From positions 633,971 through 697,970 of the forward strand of contig NZ_KK211190.1 in the NCBI RefSeq assembly GCF_000620865.1: a stretch of 64,000 nucleotides of DNA, in the 5' to 3' direction. Origin of the DNA: Exiguobacterium sibiricum 7-3. GTDB lineage: Bacteria; Bacillota; Bacilli; Exiguobacteriales; Exiguobacteriaceae. Each line of letters starts with the position of its first letter. The stretch's first letter is position 1. Positions 50,280-59,204 of the stretch are shown piece after piece. The translations under genes and the position numbers were made by a program. The notes beneath the pieces were generated by a model. The model saw only the letters and a program-made list of their open reading frames with translations. It searched no databases and was not told the origin of the DNA.

Positions 50280-51020
50280 ATGAAAATCACATTACCAAAA
50301 CCATTCTTTTTTGAAGGCGGCAACCGGGCAGTTCTGTTGTTGCACGGCTTCACCGGCTCAAGCGCCGATGTCCGGATGCTCGGACGTTACCTGCAAAAAC
50401 ATGGTTATACATCACTGGCACCACAATATAAAGGGCACGCTGCCCCACCCGAAGAGCTGACGAAGACTGGGCCAGCCGACTGGTGGCAGGATGTCCTCGA
50501 CGGTTACGAAGAGTTAAAAGCCAAAGGATACGACGAGATTGCGGTCTGCGGACTGTCACTCGGCGGTGTCATGTCGCTTCGACTTTCGATGCACCGTCCG
50601 GTCAAAGCCGTCATTCCGATGTGTGCGCCGGCTTACATCAAAAGTGAAGACGTCATGTATGCAGGAGTCACGGAGTATGCCAGAGAATTTAAAAAGCGAG
50701 AAGGAAAATCGGTCGAGGAAATCGAACAGGAGATGGCTGTGTTCGAACCGATGCCGACCTTAAAGGATCTGCAAGCCTTGCTGAAAGATACACGCGATTC
50801 ACTCGAAGATGTCTATGCACCGACACTCGTCATCCAAGCCCGCAATGATCATATGATCAACACGGATTCAGCCAACATCATCCATGATGGTGTCAGTGCC
50901 TTACAAAAAGATCTGATCTGGTATGAGAACTCAGGTCATGTCATTACGCTCGACAAAGAAAAAGAAACGCTCCACCAAGACATCCATGAATTTTTGGACG
51001 GCTTGAACTGGAGCCATTAA
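50280..51020 (+). CDS. Carboxylesterase, EstA/YvaK-like
   Basis: A 246-residue alpha/beta-hydrolase for short-chain esters. It has [11 protein letters not shown] (oxyanion hole region, about 21-31), nucleophile Ser in GLSLGG (about 92-97), likely acid Asp in QARNDHMIN (about 192-200) and His in [11 protein letters not shown] (about 220-230), the same layout as Est30 of Geobacillus. GAGGGGGAATC lies before the ATG. It lies between secG and rnr as yvaK does in B. subtilis. Confidence 0.92.
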   Translation: MKITLPKPFFFEGGNRAVLLLHGFTGSSADVRMLGRYLQKHGYTSLAPQYKGHAAPPEELTKTGPADWWQDVLDGYEELKAKGYDEIAVCGLSLGGVMSLRLSMHRPVKAVIPMCAPAYIKSEDVMYAGVTEYAREFKKREGKSVEEIEQEMAVFEPMPTLKDLQALLKDTRDSLEDVYAPTLVIQARNDHMINTDSANIIHDGVSALQKDLIWYENSGHVITLDKEKETLHQDIHEFLDGLNWSH

Positions 51021-51034
51021 CTGGAGGTGTCACG

Positions 51035-53392
51035 TTGGAATTACGTGAACGCATATTAGAGGTCATCGCGGCGGACGAACGTCCGTTGTCGATTGATCAA
51101 TTAACGAAAAAACTGGAATTAACGGATACGGCACAGTTCAAGGAACTGATCCGGACGTTAAATGAACTTGAAGAAGAAGCGCTTGTCGCGCGGACCCGTT
51201 CGAACAAATACGGAACCCTCGCCCAAATCGGGCAAGTCGCTGGAAAAATCTCGGTCCACCAACGTGGATTCGGATTCGTTTCACCGGAAGACGGTTCTGC
51301 AGGCGATATCTTCCTGCCGGCACCGGAACTCGGCAATGTCTATAACGGGGACCGTGTCCTCGTCAAAGTTTTTGCTGAATCCAACGGCGGGGACCGCCGT
51401 GAAGGCAAGTTGCTCAAGATTCTCTCACGCGGACCGGCTGATTTCGTCGGGACGTTTGTCAGTCCAAAAGGACGGATTGAGTCGATTGCCTACATTGAGC
51501 CGGATGATTCGAAGCTGACGTTCTTACCGGTCGTCGCAAACGAAGATACGCTCGGTGCCGTCGACGGCCATAAAGTCCTCGCGCGGATTACGAAGTATCC
51601 GGACGGCCGTTACGCGGGAACGGCAAAAGTCTTACAAATCATCGGTCATAAAAACGACCCGGGTGTCGATATCCTGTCGATCGTCCACAAGCACGGCATC
51701 AATGTCGACTTCTCAGACGCAGCAATCGCGGAAGCGAATGACATTCCGGATCAAATCGATGAGAAAGATCTCGTCGGTCGCGTGGACTTACGCAAGGAAG
51801 TGACGGTCACGATTGACGGCGCTGATGCGAAAGACCTCGATGACGCGGTCCATGTCAAGAAACTTGCGAACGGCAACTACGAGCTCGGTGTTCACATCGC
51901 CGACGTCTCGCATTACGTCAAGGAAGATTCACCGCTGGACGAAGAAGCACGCGAACGCGGGACAAGTGTCTATCTCGTTGACCGCGTGATTCCGATGATT
52001 CCGCACCGTCTGTCAAACGGGATCTGTTCATTGAACCCACACGTTGATCGTTTAACACTCAGCTGCATCATGGAAATCGATCAAAACGGTGCTGTCGTCA
52101 ATCATGAGATTTTACAAAGTGTCATCAAGACGACGGAACGGATGACGTATACCGATGTCCGTAAAATCATCGAACGCGAAGACGAAGAAGTGGTCGCGAA
52201 ATATCACAATCTCGTCGCTAACTTCGATCAGATGGCGGAACTGGCTGCGATTCTCCGCGAACGCCGCTCGCGCCGTGGAGCGATCAACTTCGACTTCCCG
52301 GAAGCAAAAGTGCTCGTCAACGAAGAAGGCAAGACAAGCGAAATCATCTTACGTGAGCGGTCCGTTGCCGAAAAACTGATCGAAGAGTTTATGCTTGCCG
52401 CGAACGAAACGGTGGCAGAGCACGTCCAGCACCAAAAACTGCCGTTCATGTACCGGATCCACGATGAGCCGAAAGCAGAACGTCTCGATACGTTCTTCAA
52501 GTTCATCGCCAACTTCGGGATCAACGTTGAACGCAAAGGCGAGTCGGTCGCACCGAAGACGTTGCAATCGATCTTGAACGCCGTTGAAGGCGAACCGGAA
52601 GAAGCCGTCGTCAGTACGGTCATGTTACGGTCGCTCCAACAAGCGAAATATGACGTCGAACCGATTGGTCACTTTGGTCTGTCGACCGATTTCTATACGC
52701 ACTTCACGTCACCGATCCGCCGATATCCGGACTTGATGGTCCACCGTCTCTTGCGCGAGTACATCATCTTTAATGATAAATCGCAAAAGACACAGGACCG
52801 TTATGCTGCGATTCTGCCGGAGATCGCCGATCACGCCTCAAAACGGGAACGTCGTGCCGTTGACGCGGAGCGCGAAACGAATGCGCTGAAGAAAGCTGAG
52901 TATATGGAACAACACATCGGCGAAACGTTTGAAGGTGTCGTCAGCGGAGTGACCAACTTCGGGATGTTCGTTGAGTTACCGAACACGATCGAAGGACTCG
53001 TTCACATCCAGGCGATGACGGATGACTTCTATCGCTATGATGAAGCGAACTATCAATTGATGGGCGAACGGACGAAACAACAGTTCCGGATCGGCGACGT
53101 CGTCGAGATCAAAGTCACCGGTGTCAACATCGATGAGAAGACAATCGACTTCGCGGTCGTCGGGATGCCGGAACGCCAACCGAAAAAACGATTTGAGTCG
53201 AAGACAATCCGTTCAAGCGGCGGCCGTCCGGGACAAAAACGCGACGATAAGAAAGACGACCGTCGCGGAAAGTCGAAGCGTCCGAGTAAGCCGAAGGACC
53301 AGTCGAAAGGCAAAGGGTTCGCGCTGAAGGACAAGAAGGATAAACCACCGTTCCATAAAGCGGTCTCGAATAAAAAACGGAAGCGCAAATAA
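51035..53392 (+). CDS. rnr: Ribonuclease R
   Basis: A processive 3'-5' exoribonuclease that can unwind structured RNA, important for tmRNA-linked decay and in the cold. The 785-residue protein has a helix-turn-helix-like N-terminus (about 1-60), two cold-shock domains (about 68-220), the catalytic RNB domain with DGADAKDLDDAV (about 262-273; metal-binding Asp) and TSPIRRYPDL, an S1 domain (about 630-715) and a Lys/Arg-rich tail (about 720-785) known to bind SmpB/tmRNA in E. coli. The start is TTG with GGAGGTG eight bases upstream. Confidence 0.97.
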   Translation: MELRERILEVIAADERPLSIDQLTKKLELTDTAQFKELIRTLNELEEEALVARTRSNKYGTLAQIGQVAGKISVHQRGFGFVSPEDGSAGDIFLPAPELGNVYNGDRVLVKVFAESNGGDRREGKLLKILSRGPADFVGTFVSPKGRIESIAYIEPDDSKLTFLPVVANEDTLGAVDGHKVLARITKYPDGRYAGTAKVLQIIGHKNDPGVDILSIVHKHGINVDFSDAAIAEANDIPDQIDEKDLVGRVDLRKEVTVTIDGADAKDLDDAVHVKKLANGNYELGVHIADVSHYVKEDSPLDEEARERGTSVYLVDRVIPMIPHRLSNGICSLNPHVDRLTLSCIMEIDQNGAVVNHEILQSVIKTTERMTYTDVRKIIEREDEEVVAKYHNLVANFDQMAELAAILRERRSRRGAINFDFPEAKVLVNEEGKTSEIILRERSVAEKLIEEFMLAANETVAEHVQHQKLPFMYRIHDEPKAERLDTFFKFIANFGINVERKGESVAPKTLQSILNAVEGEPEEAVVSTVMLRSLQQAKYDVEPIGHFGLSTDFYTHFTSPIRRYPDLMVHRLLREYIIFNDKSQKTQDRYAAILPEIADHASKRERRAVDAERETNALKKAEYMEQHIGETFEGVVSGVTNFGMFVELPNTIEGLVHIQAMTDDFYRYDEANYQLMGERTKQQFRIGDVVEIKVTGVNIDEKTIDFAVVGMPERQPKKRFESKTIRSSGGRPGQKRDDKKDDRRGKSKRPSKPKDQSKGKGFALKDKKDKPPFHKAVSNKKRKRK

Positions 53393-53424
53393 GCGCTTCT
53401 GTTTAGAAATGTGGTGGAAGAGAG

Positions 53425-53895
53425 ATGCCAAAAGGTACAAGTTCAAAAGTATTAGCCAACAACAAACGGGCGTCGTTTGATTATGCGATTGAAGATACGA
53501 TTGAAGCGGGTCTCGTCTTGACGGGAACCGAAATCAAATCGGTCCGTAAAGGAAAAATCAGTATTGGCGACGCGTTCGTCCGGTTCGACGGCGGGGAAGC
53601 GATTCTCTGGAACTCAAACATCGCCCACTTCGAACAAGGGAACCGGTACAACCACGAACAGCTCCGTCCGCGGAAACTGTTGCTGCACAAAAAACAGATC
53701 GCAAACTTAATGGGACTCGTCTCGCGCGACGGGTACACGATCGTGCCGCTGAAGATCTACATCAAGAACGGCTACGCGAAATGTCTGATCGGACTCGGAC
53801 GCGGGAAGAAGAAATTCGACAAACGCGACGATCTGAAGAAGAAGGACGCGAAACGCGATATTGACCGCGCATTACGCGACAAGCAAAAGTATTGA
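53425..53895 (+). CDS. smpB: SsrA-binding protein SmpB
   Basis: Binds tmRNA and mimics the missing anticodon stem during ribosome rescue. The 156-residue protein has the OB-fold core ([31 protein letters not shown], about 10-40), ENGYTIV-like strand [21 protein letters not shown] and a basic C-terminal tail [28 protein letters not shown] that enters the A-site. The partner gene ssrA begins 58 bases later, with a promoter overlapping the smpB stop. Confidence 0.98.
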   Translation: MPKGTSSKVLANNKRASFDYAIEDTIEAGLVLTGTEIKSVRKGKISIGDAFVRFDGGEAILWNSNIAHFEQGNRYNHEQLRPRKLLLHKKQIANLMGLVSRDGYTIVPLKIYIKNGYAKCLIGLGRGKKKFDKRDDLKKKDAKRDIDRALRDKQKY

Positions 53896-53920
53896 ACCCG
53901 TAACACTTTTCTGCTATTAT
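53892..53920 (+). promoter_or_regulatory. ssrA promoter overlapping the smpB stop
   Basis: TTGAAC (53892-53897) and TATTAT (53915-53920), 17 bases apart; a TATAAT overlaps at 53918-53923. Confidence 0.6.
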
Positions 53921-53953
53921 AATAGTATTCGGAAAGCCCCAATTTTATATCTT

Positions 53954-54309
53954 GGGGACGTTACGGATTCGACGGGGGTAGTTCGGTCTTCTGTGGCGTG
54001 TCGAGGGGTCGGCCTCGTTAAAACGCATCAGCCATAACTGGCAAAACTAACACACAACTCGCAGCAGCTTAATAGCTACTACGGATCCTAGCAGCCGTCG
54101 CCTGGTCGGCTGATTTCTAGGGTCTCACTTTAAACAGGCTACGCTTGGACCCTTCCGTCTGGAGGGAAAGAGAAGAGATGGAATCAGACTGGTCGGACGG
54201 ACGCCTGTCAATTGGCAGCCTGACGACGAGATCCCAATAAATTGACTACACACGTAGAAGCTTAAGTATACGATGCCTTCGGACGTGGGTTCGACTCCCA
54301 CCGTCTCCA
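53954..54309 (+). ncRNA. ssrA: Transfer-messenger RNA
   Basis: The 5' end GGGGACGTTACGGATTCGAC and 3' end GGTTCGACTCCCACCGTCTCCA form the tRNA-like half; acceptor GGGGACG pairs with CGTCTCC. CCA is not encoded. The tag frame at 54040-54072 starts at GGC after the CATAACT stretch and reads GKTNTQLAAA then TAA TAG, so the full tag with the charged alanine is A-GKTNTQLAAA. It shares GKTN with the B. subtilis tag but is shorter. The RNA rescues stalled ribosomes with SmpB; tagged proteins go to ClpXP, whose ClpP is encoded at 30245-30823. Confidence 0.95.
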
Positions 54310-54376
54310 TTATTATATGACCCGACTAACCGTAATGTTATGTACGATAATCGGTAAGTAGTGTCATAAAAAGTCT

Positions 54377-54425
54377 AAATAAAAAGAAGTAAGGATTAAT
54401 CTCCTTACTTCTTTTTATTTTTTTG
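54377..54425 (+). terminator. Strong terminator downstream of ssrA
   Basis: A perfect 19-base stem (54377-54395 with 54402-54420) containing GAAGTAAGGA / TCCTTACTTC, followed by further Ts. It marks the start of the AT-rich island and could act in both directions. Confidence 0.85.
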
Positions 54426-54472
54426 TTAGTATTACTTTTTCCTATTATTTACTCCTTCGTTTTTAGTTGTAA

Positions 54473-54502
54473 TTTAACTTTTAATTTAAAAAATGGTATA
54501 AT
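54473..54502 (+). promoter_or_regulatory. Candidate promoter of the Thoeris-like operon
   Basis: TTTAAC (54473-54478) and extended -10 TGGTATAAT (54494-54502) with an 18-base spacer, 43 bases before the first start. Confidence 0.6.
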
Positions 54503-54544
54503 TGACATTAAATTTAACTAAAATCCAATTAAAGGAGAATTCGT

Positions 54545-55099
54545 ATGCCACTTTTTTTAGAAAGAGACTTAAAGCGAAAAGGGAGTCAAGAAGGTCTTAA
54601 AGGATATTTCAACAAGTCTGCAAACACCATACTTAAAGAAAATTATGAAAGTTTTAGCAATACTAAGACCTACGATGTTTTTTTGTCTCATAGTTTTTTA
54701 GATGCTGAAGTAATACTAGGATTAAAATTAGCTTTAGAGGAAAAAAACTTGACGGTATATGTAGATTGGATAGACGACAAACAATTAAATAGGGATAAAG
54801 TGAATGCAAGAACAGCAAATCAGTTGAGGAATAGAATGAATAATTGCAAATCACTTTTTTTTGCCACTTCGGATAACTCTAGTAACTCTAAATGGATGCC
54901 TTGGGAATTAGGATACTTTGATGGTTTAAAGAATAAAGTTGCCATTATACCAATTACAAAATCAATTTCATATAATGATACTTTTTCCGGTCAAGAATAT
55001 TTAGGGCTATATGATTATGTTATTGAACAATATGGATCGCTTTATATTCGATATTTAAATGGAACTACGGAACCTTTTCGAGATTGGATAAAAGAGTGA
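54545..55099 (+). CDS. TIR-domain protein, candidate Thoeris sensor
   Basis: A 184-residue protein with a short N-terminal helical part (1-40) and a TIR domain (about 42-170): strand YDVFLSHS (43-50), helix AEVILGLKLALEEKNL, strand TVYVDW, and SKWMPWELGYFDG with the putative catalytic Glu121 in the usual SxWxxxE context. Enzymatic TIRs make signalling molecules from NAD+. It stands 13 bases upstream of a SIR2–SLOG ThsA, so it probably is one of two ThsB-type sensors that make a cyclic-ADP-ribose-like signal on infection. It is not of the DUF1863 type seen in the third gene. Very AT-rich, unlike the flanks, suggesting transfer. AAAGGAG precedes the ATG. It could alternatively act as an independent TIR. 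Confidence 0.85.
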   Translation: MPLFLERDLKRKGSQEGLKGYFNKSANTILKENYESFSNTKTYDVFLSHSFLDAEVILGLKLALEEKNLTVYVDWIDDKQLNRDKVNARTANQLRNRMNNCKSLFFATSDNSSNSKWMPWELGYFDGLKNKVAIIPITKSISYNDTFSGQEYLGLYDYVIEQYGSLYIRYLNGTTEPFRDWIKE

Positions 55100-55112
55100 A
55101 GGAGGAAGAATT

Positions 55113-56564
55113 ATGGGTTTTGACAGAGATATTCTAAACTTTATTGATGAGTATGTTAAAGCGATATCTGAAAGCAGCGCTGCTGTATTCGCTGGAGCGG
55201 GTCTCTCAATCCCTGCAGGCGCTGTTAATTGGAAAGAACTATTAAGAGCACCTGCAAGTAGATTAGGTCTTAGCGTAGATAGGGAAAGCGATTTAGTAGC
55301 GATAGCACAATATATTTATAATGACTCTAATACAAGGACGCCTTTAACAGAATTAATTAATGACTTTTTTAATAAAAGTGGTCAAATTACCAGAAACCAC
55401 AACCTTATTGTGAATTTACCAATTAAAACAGTTTGGACTACAAATTATGATAGATTCATCGAACAAGCATTTTTAGAATCTGGAAAAACACCAGATGTTA
55501 AAAAGAGAGTAATAGATTTGTCTTCAATTAGAAGTAATAGAGATGCAGTAGTTTATAAAATGCATGGAGATGTTGATTTAGCACAAGATGCGATTTTGAT
55601 AAAAGATGATTATGAAATGTATGATACTAAAAACCAAATGTTTAGTATTGCTCTTAAAGGTGACTTAGTATCAAAAACGTTTTTGTTCGTAGGCTTTAGC
55701 TTCGAAGACCCCAATTTGGAGCATATTCTCAGTAAAATTAGAATCTTAGTTGATGGGCATACTAGAACGCATTATTGCTTTATTAAAAGAGTAAAAGAAG
55801 CAGATTACAAGGAGACAGAAGAATTTCAGTACGACAAAATAAAACAAGAATTAAAATGCGCAGATCTAAAGCGTTATTCAATAAAACCTTTGCTAATAGA
55901 TGAATATAATGAGATTACGGAAATTCTAGAGATGATTTCTGAACGTTACAATAGACGTAATATTTTAATATCAGGTAGTGCATATTCTTATGAAGATTTT
56001 GAAATAAAAGGGATTAAAGCACAAGATTTTATTCATGATTTAAGTAAAGCTCTTAGTAAATGTGGATTTAAAATAGCAACGGGATTTGGTTTAGGAGTGG
56101 GGAGCGGTGTCATTAATGGAGTATTAGAAAGGATGTCAGAAGAAAATTCTAAAAATATTGATAATTATCTTTTGATGAGACCTTTTCCTCAATACGCTAA
56201 AGAAGGTGAAAACTTAGAAAAATTATGGCATAGTTATCGGGAAAATTTATTACAAGAATGCGGTATTGCCATTTTTATATTTGGAAATAAAAATGATCCA
56301 GAAAAAGGAATGATTAACGCGGAAGGCGTTGAAAAAGAATTTGAAATTGCTTACGCGAACAATGTTAAGGTAATACCTATTGGTGTAACGGGATATGCCA
56401 GTAAACTACTTTTTGAAAGATTGATGGTAGATTATGAAGAGTTTTATCCTGAATTTCCACGTTTAAAAGATGACTTCATTAAGTTAAATGAAAAAGGTAT
56501 TGACCATGAAGAGGTAATAAGAACTATCCTAAAAATAGTGACGAGTATTAGAGGAGGGACATAA
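55113..56564 (+). CDS. thsA: Thoeris effector ThsA (SIR2–SLOG NADase)
   Basis: A 483-residue effector close in length to the 476-residue Bacillus cereus ThsA. Residues 1-280 form a SIR2 NADase domain: FAGAGLSIPAG (26-36), TTNYD with Asn111 and MHGD with His151, equivalent to the catalytic N112/H152 of the B. cereus protein, and VGFSFEDPNLEHIL. Residues 281-483 form a SLOG domain (ILISGSAYSYEDF, TGFGLGVGSGV, AEGVEKEFEIAYAN) that senses the TIR-made signal. On binding, the SIR2 domain would deplete NAD+ and halt the infected cell. AAGGAGGAAG precedes the ATG; the ThsB start overlaps its stop. AT-rich codon use marks it as foreign. Function is by homology; phage range is unknown. Confidence 0.93.
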   Translation: MGFDRDILNFIDEYVKAISESSAAVFAGAGLSIPAGAVNWKELLRAPASRLGLSVDRESDLVAIAQYIYNDSNTRTPLTELINDFFNKSGQITRNHNLIVNLPIKTVWTTNYDRFIEQAFLESGKTPDVKKRVIDLSSIRSNRDAVVYKMHGDVDLAQDAILIKDDYEMYDTKNQMFSIALKGDLVSKTFLFVGFSFEDPNLEHILSKIRILVDGHTRTHYCFIKRVKEADYKETEEFQYDKIKQELKCADLKRYSIKPLLIDEYNEITEILEMISERYNRRNILISGSAYSYEDFEIKGIKAQDFIHDLSKALSKCGFKIATGFGLGVGSGVINGVLERMSEENSKNIDNYLLMRPFPQYAKEGENLEKLWHSYRENLLQECGIAIFIFGNKNDPEKGMINAEGVEKEFEIAYANNVKVIPIGVTGYASKLLFERLMVDYEEFYPEFPRLKDDFIKLNEKGIDHEEVIRTILKIVTSIRGGT

Positions 56565-57049
56565 TGGCTAGAAAAACATTTTTTAGTTTTCATTTTGAGA
56601 GAGACGCATGGAGAGCGGGACAAGTTAGAAATAGTGGTTTATTAATGGGAGATAAAGCAGGCTTCATTGATAAAGCGCAGTGGGAAGAAGTAAAAAGAAA
56701 CGGGAATGCTGCTATAGAAAAATGGATTGATAAGCAATTAGAAGGAACAAGTACAACTGTAGTTTTAATAGGTAGTGAAACGGCAGGTAGAAAGTATATT
56801 AACTATGAAATTGAACAAAGTGCCAAAAGAGGTAATGGGCTATTGGGGATATATATTCATAATGTAAGAACACAAAATTTTGAAACTGATACCAAAGGAA
56901 AAAATCCATTTGATGATTGGTATCGTACAATTAATGGGCGTAAAGTATATTTTTCAGAGGTCTATCCAACTTATGATTGGGTGATGCATGATGGTAGATC
57001 CAATCTAGGTAAGTGGATAGAAGAAGCAGCAAGAAAAGCCAAAAGGTAA
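56564..57049 (+). CDS. thsB: Thoeris sensor ThsB (TIR-like, DUF1863)
   Basis: A 161-residue TIR-like protein. Features shared with B. cereus ThsB: RKTFFSFHFERDAWRAGQVRN (3-23), the central VVLIGSETAGRKYINYEIEQS (66-86) where Glu82 is the likely catalytic residue, KGNGLLGIYIHNV-like strand (residues about 88-101) and a PTYDWVMHDG...WIEEAARK ending. It should detect a phage structure and make the nucleotide signal read by ThsA. The ATG shares one base with the thsA stop, so the two are translationally coupled. Shorter than the 190-residue B. cereus protein, mainly in the C-terminal half. Confidence 0.9.
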   Translation: MARKTFFSFHFERDAWRAGQVRNSGLLMGDKAGFIDKAQWEEVKRNGNAAIEKWIDKQLEGTSTTVVLIGSETAGRKYINYEIEQSAKRGNGLLGIYIHNVRTQNFETDTKGKNPFDDWYRTINGRKVYFSEVYPTYDWVMHDGRSNLGKWIEEAARKAKR

Positions 57050-57190
57050 TACATTTTCTTAATTCTCGTTTTAAAAAATTACTGATAGTTTTTTGCCATA
57101 ATTATTTATTGAAATTATGGGAAATTAAAAAGTTAAGATAACTAATTTATGTATATTTCTAAATTAAAAAATTCCTCTCTTAATAAGTAA

Positions 57191-57246
57191 ATATTAAAGC
57201 ATGGAGTGACAGTTCATATTGAATTTGTCACTCCATGCTTTAATAT
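57191..57246. repeat. Perfect 21-base inverted repeat
   Basis: The arms 57191-57211 and 57226-57246 are exact reverse complements (core AAAGCATGGAGTGACA / TGTCACTCCATGCTTT) with a 14-base loop. It lies in the 355-base gene-free stretch between thsB and the next gene; the rest of that stretch is plain AT-rich sequence with no other feature seen. There is no long T tract, so it may be a terminator of unusual type, a protein-binding palindrome or an mRNA end. Confidence 0.85.
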
Positions 57247-57404
57247 AGTATACATATTTTTTAGTAACTAAATGATATTGCAATTGTTTTTATGATAAAC
57301 AAAAAATATTTATATATTTTTTTCTTCGTAAAAATATTAATTTTATTTATAAATAAAAGATTTGAATTCCTTGATTCAGTATATAAATATAAGGTGGAAA
57401 TGTG

Positions 57405-59204
57405 ATGAAAAATAGTGTTTTAGAAAATATATTTATCTCTACCAATTTGAACTTCAATAAAGAAGTTATAAAAATAAATTCTCGTATAAAGTACATATCT
57501 CATTTTATTAATAAAGTAAACAATAATCCAGGATATCTCTACATATATCTAAACGATGAAGAACAGTTGTATGTAGCAAAAATAAAAACTATAAGTTCAA
57601 AAAGACAAAATGATAATGAATGTATAAAAATAAAATTAGGTGGACGCTACATTTTTATTAATTATCAATTAAACATTAGAAGCTATTCAACTCAAATTTT
57701 AAAATATTTATATGCAAGACAGAATAGTCATAATTTAAAAGATGTCAAAAAATCGATTTTTATGACCAATAAAAAATATAACTTTCAATTCTCTAGACCA
57801 ATAATTGACGAAGAAAGATTACATAAGGATTTTCTTAATACAGAAAAATTATTAGATAAACAAGATTTTTCAAATAGTATACTATATAAAGGATTAATCA
57901 TTCCACCTAAAGAAGATGGAAATAAAACTTATGCTTTTTTGATTGAGGAAGACGAAGAACATTTTTTAACTTTAACTAATAATAAAATGATAGATTTAGA
58001 TTTACAATATATAAATGAAGAATATCCTCAAGATTTGCCCCCTTATAAACCCTATTTTTATGATTTTTATCCTAGTGAATCTCAAAAATTAAAATACTTA
58101 CTATCTGGTTTATCTGACAATAAAGATGAAATATTTGAAGTTAATTTTTTACTTGAAGAAGAAATTGATAATAAAGAAAATCTGATAGAAGGTAAAGTTG
58201 TATTCAGCGCCTCTCCGATAAAGCGAATTAATGCATATATAGAATCATTAATTGAAACAAAAAATCCTGATGTTATAAGAAAAATAAAAGAATTAAAGAA
58301 TAATACTAAAAATAAAATAAAGACCGAAGATAGCCAAAAAAAGATAGAGAGAAAAATTATGGATGGTCTAATTCATAAAGGTAACAAATTTGAAAATGAA
58401 TTAAATGTTTACAACGTAGGACAGGGAAACTGGTCCAAAATAGATTTTAAGAATCACATTACTAAGGAAAAAATTTTTACGATAGTATTTGATATTGGGA
58501 TTGGAAATAATGCTCCCGAAAATGTACATAAAATCGCTGTAGATGCTGCAAAAGAATTGAATGGGAATTATATGATTATGCTTTCTCATTGGGATCAAGA
58601 TCATATAAAAGGTATAATTCATTTAGAAAAAGAGCAATTTGAAAACCTTTGGGTAGTTCCAGATTTACCTAAAAGTAATGTAAGTACAGGAGCATTAAGA
58701 TTAGCTGCATTTCTGCACTTTGATCCTTTTATTGAAAGTATTTTTATAGATAATAGCTTTAATAATAAAGTTATTGTTGATAATAATTATTTGATGCTTG
58801 GAAAAGGAGAAGGTCGAAATTCAGGGGTCAATGTTTTGAGGGGCCGAAGTACAATAAAAACTAAATACAATGATAAAAATAATCTAGGATTAATTTTGGT
58901 TATTAAAAATGATCAAAAAAAAATATTACTTCCTGGTGATTGTGAATATATTCAATTTCCAGACAAATTTATAAATGTTAGTTATAATTTTTTTGTTGCG
59001 TCTCATCATGGTGCAAATACAAATATTAAAGATTTATCAGATGTTGGTTTTTTCAAAGTCGCGAAAGATACTAAAGCAATAGTATGTGTAGGTGATGTTA
59101 AAGATTATCCTTGTCCTGTACATATGCTAATGTTAGAAAAATTGGGATACGTAATTGAAAAAACGAAAGACATAAAAAGCAATTCGTATAAGTATAAATT
59201 TTAA
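57405..59204 (+). CDS. Large protein with a ComEC-like metallo-beta-lactamase domain
   Basis: A 599-residue soluble protein. Residues 1-330 are rich in Lys, Asn and Ile, with no recognised domain. Residues about 335-599 are a metallo-beta-lactamase fold of the ComEC/Rec2 type: YNVGQGNWS (about 335-343), VFDIGIG, SHWDQDHIKG with His395, Asp397, Asp399 and His400 (HxDxDH), LLPGDCEY (about 508-515) and ASHHGAN (about 531-537), so all metal ligands seem present. There is no membrane segment, unlike ComEC itself. AAGGTGGA supports the ATG at 57405. Its extreme AT-richness and position next to the Thoeris genes suggest a defence or mobile-element role as a nuclease or phosphodiesterase; the substrate is unknown. 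Confidence 0.85.
   Translation: MKNSVLENIFISTNLNFNKEVIKINSRIKYISHFINKVNNNPGYLYIYLNDEEQLYVAKIKTISSKRQNDNECIKIKLGGRYIFINYQLNIRSYSTQILKYLYARQNSHNLKDVKKSIFMTNKKYNFQFSRPIIDEERLHKDFLNTEKLLDKQDFSNSILYKGLIIPPKEDGNKTYAFLIEEDEEHFLTLTNNKMIDLDLQYINEEYPQDLPPYKPYFYDFYPSESQKLKYLLSGLSDNKDEIFEVNFLLEEEIDNKENLIEGKVVFSASPIKRINAYIESLIETKNPDVIRKIKELKNNTKNKIKTEDSQKKIERKIMDGLIHKGNKFENELNVYNVGQGNWSKIDFKNHITKEKIFTIVFDIGIGNNAPENVHKIAVDAAKELNGNYMIMLSHWDQDHIKGIIHLEKEQFENLWVVPDLPKSNVSTGALRLAAFLHFDPFIESIFIDNSFNNKVIVDNNYLMLGKGEGRNSGVNVLRGRSTIKTKYNDKNNLGLILVIKNDQKKILLPGDCEYIQFPDKFINVSYNFFVASHHGANTNIKDLSDVGFFKVAKDTKAIVCVGDVKDYPCPVHMLMLEKLGYVIEKTKDIKSNSYKYKF

Noticed and set aside
54125-54310. Minus-strand open frame across the 3' half of ssrA
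   Set aside because: It is antisense to a clearly structured tmRNA and lacks a ribosome site.
58401-58622. Minus-strand 73-residue frame inside the MBL gene
   Set aside because: It is antisense to the metal-binding motif region and lacks a ribosome site.
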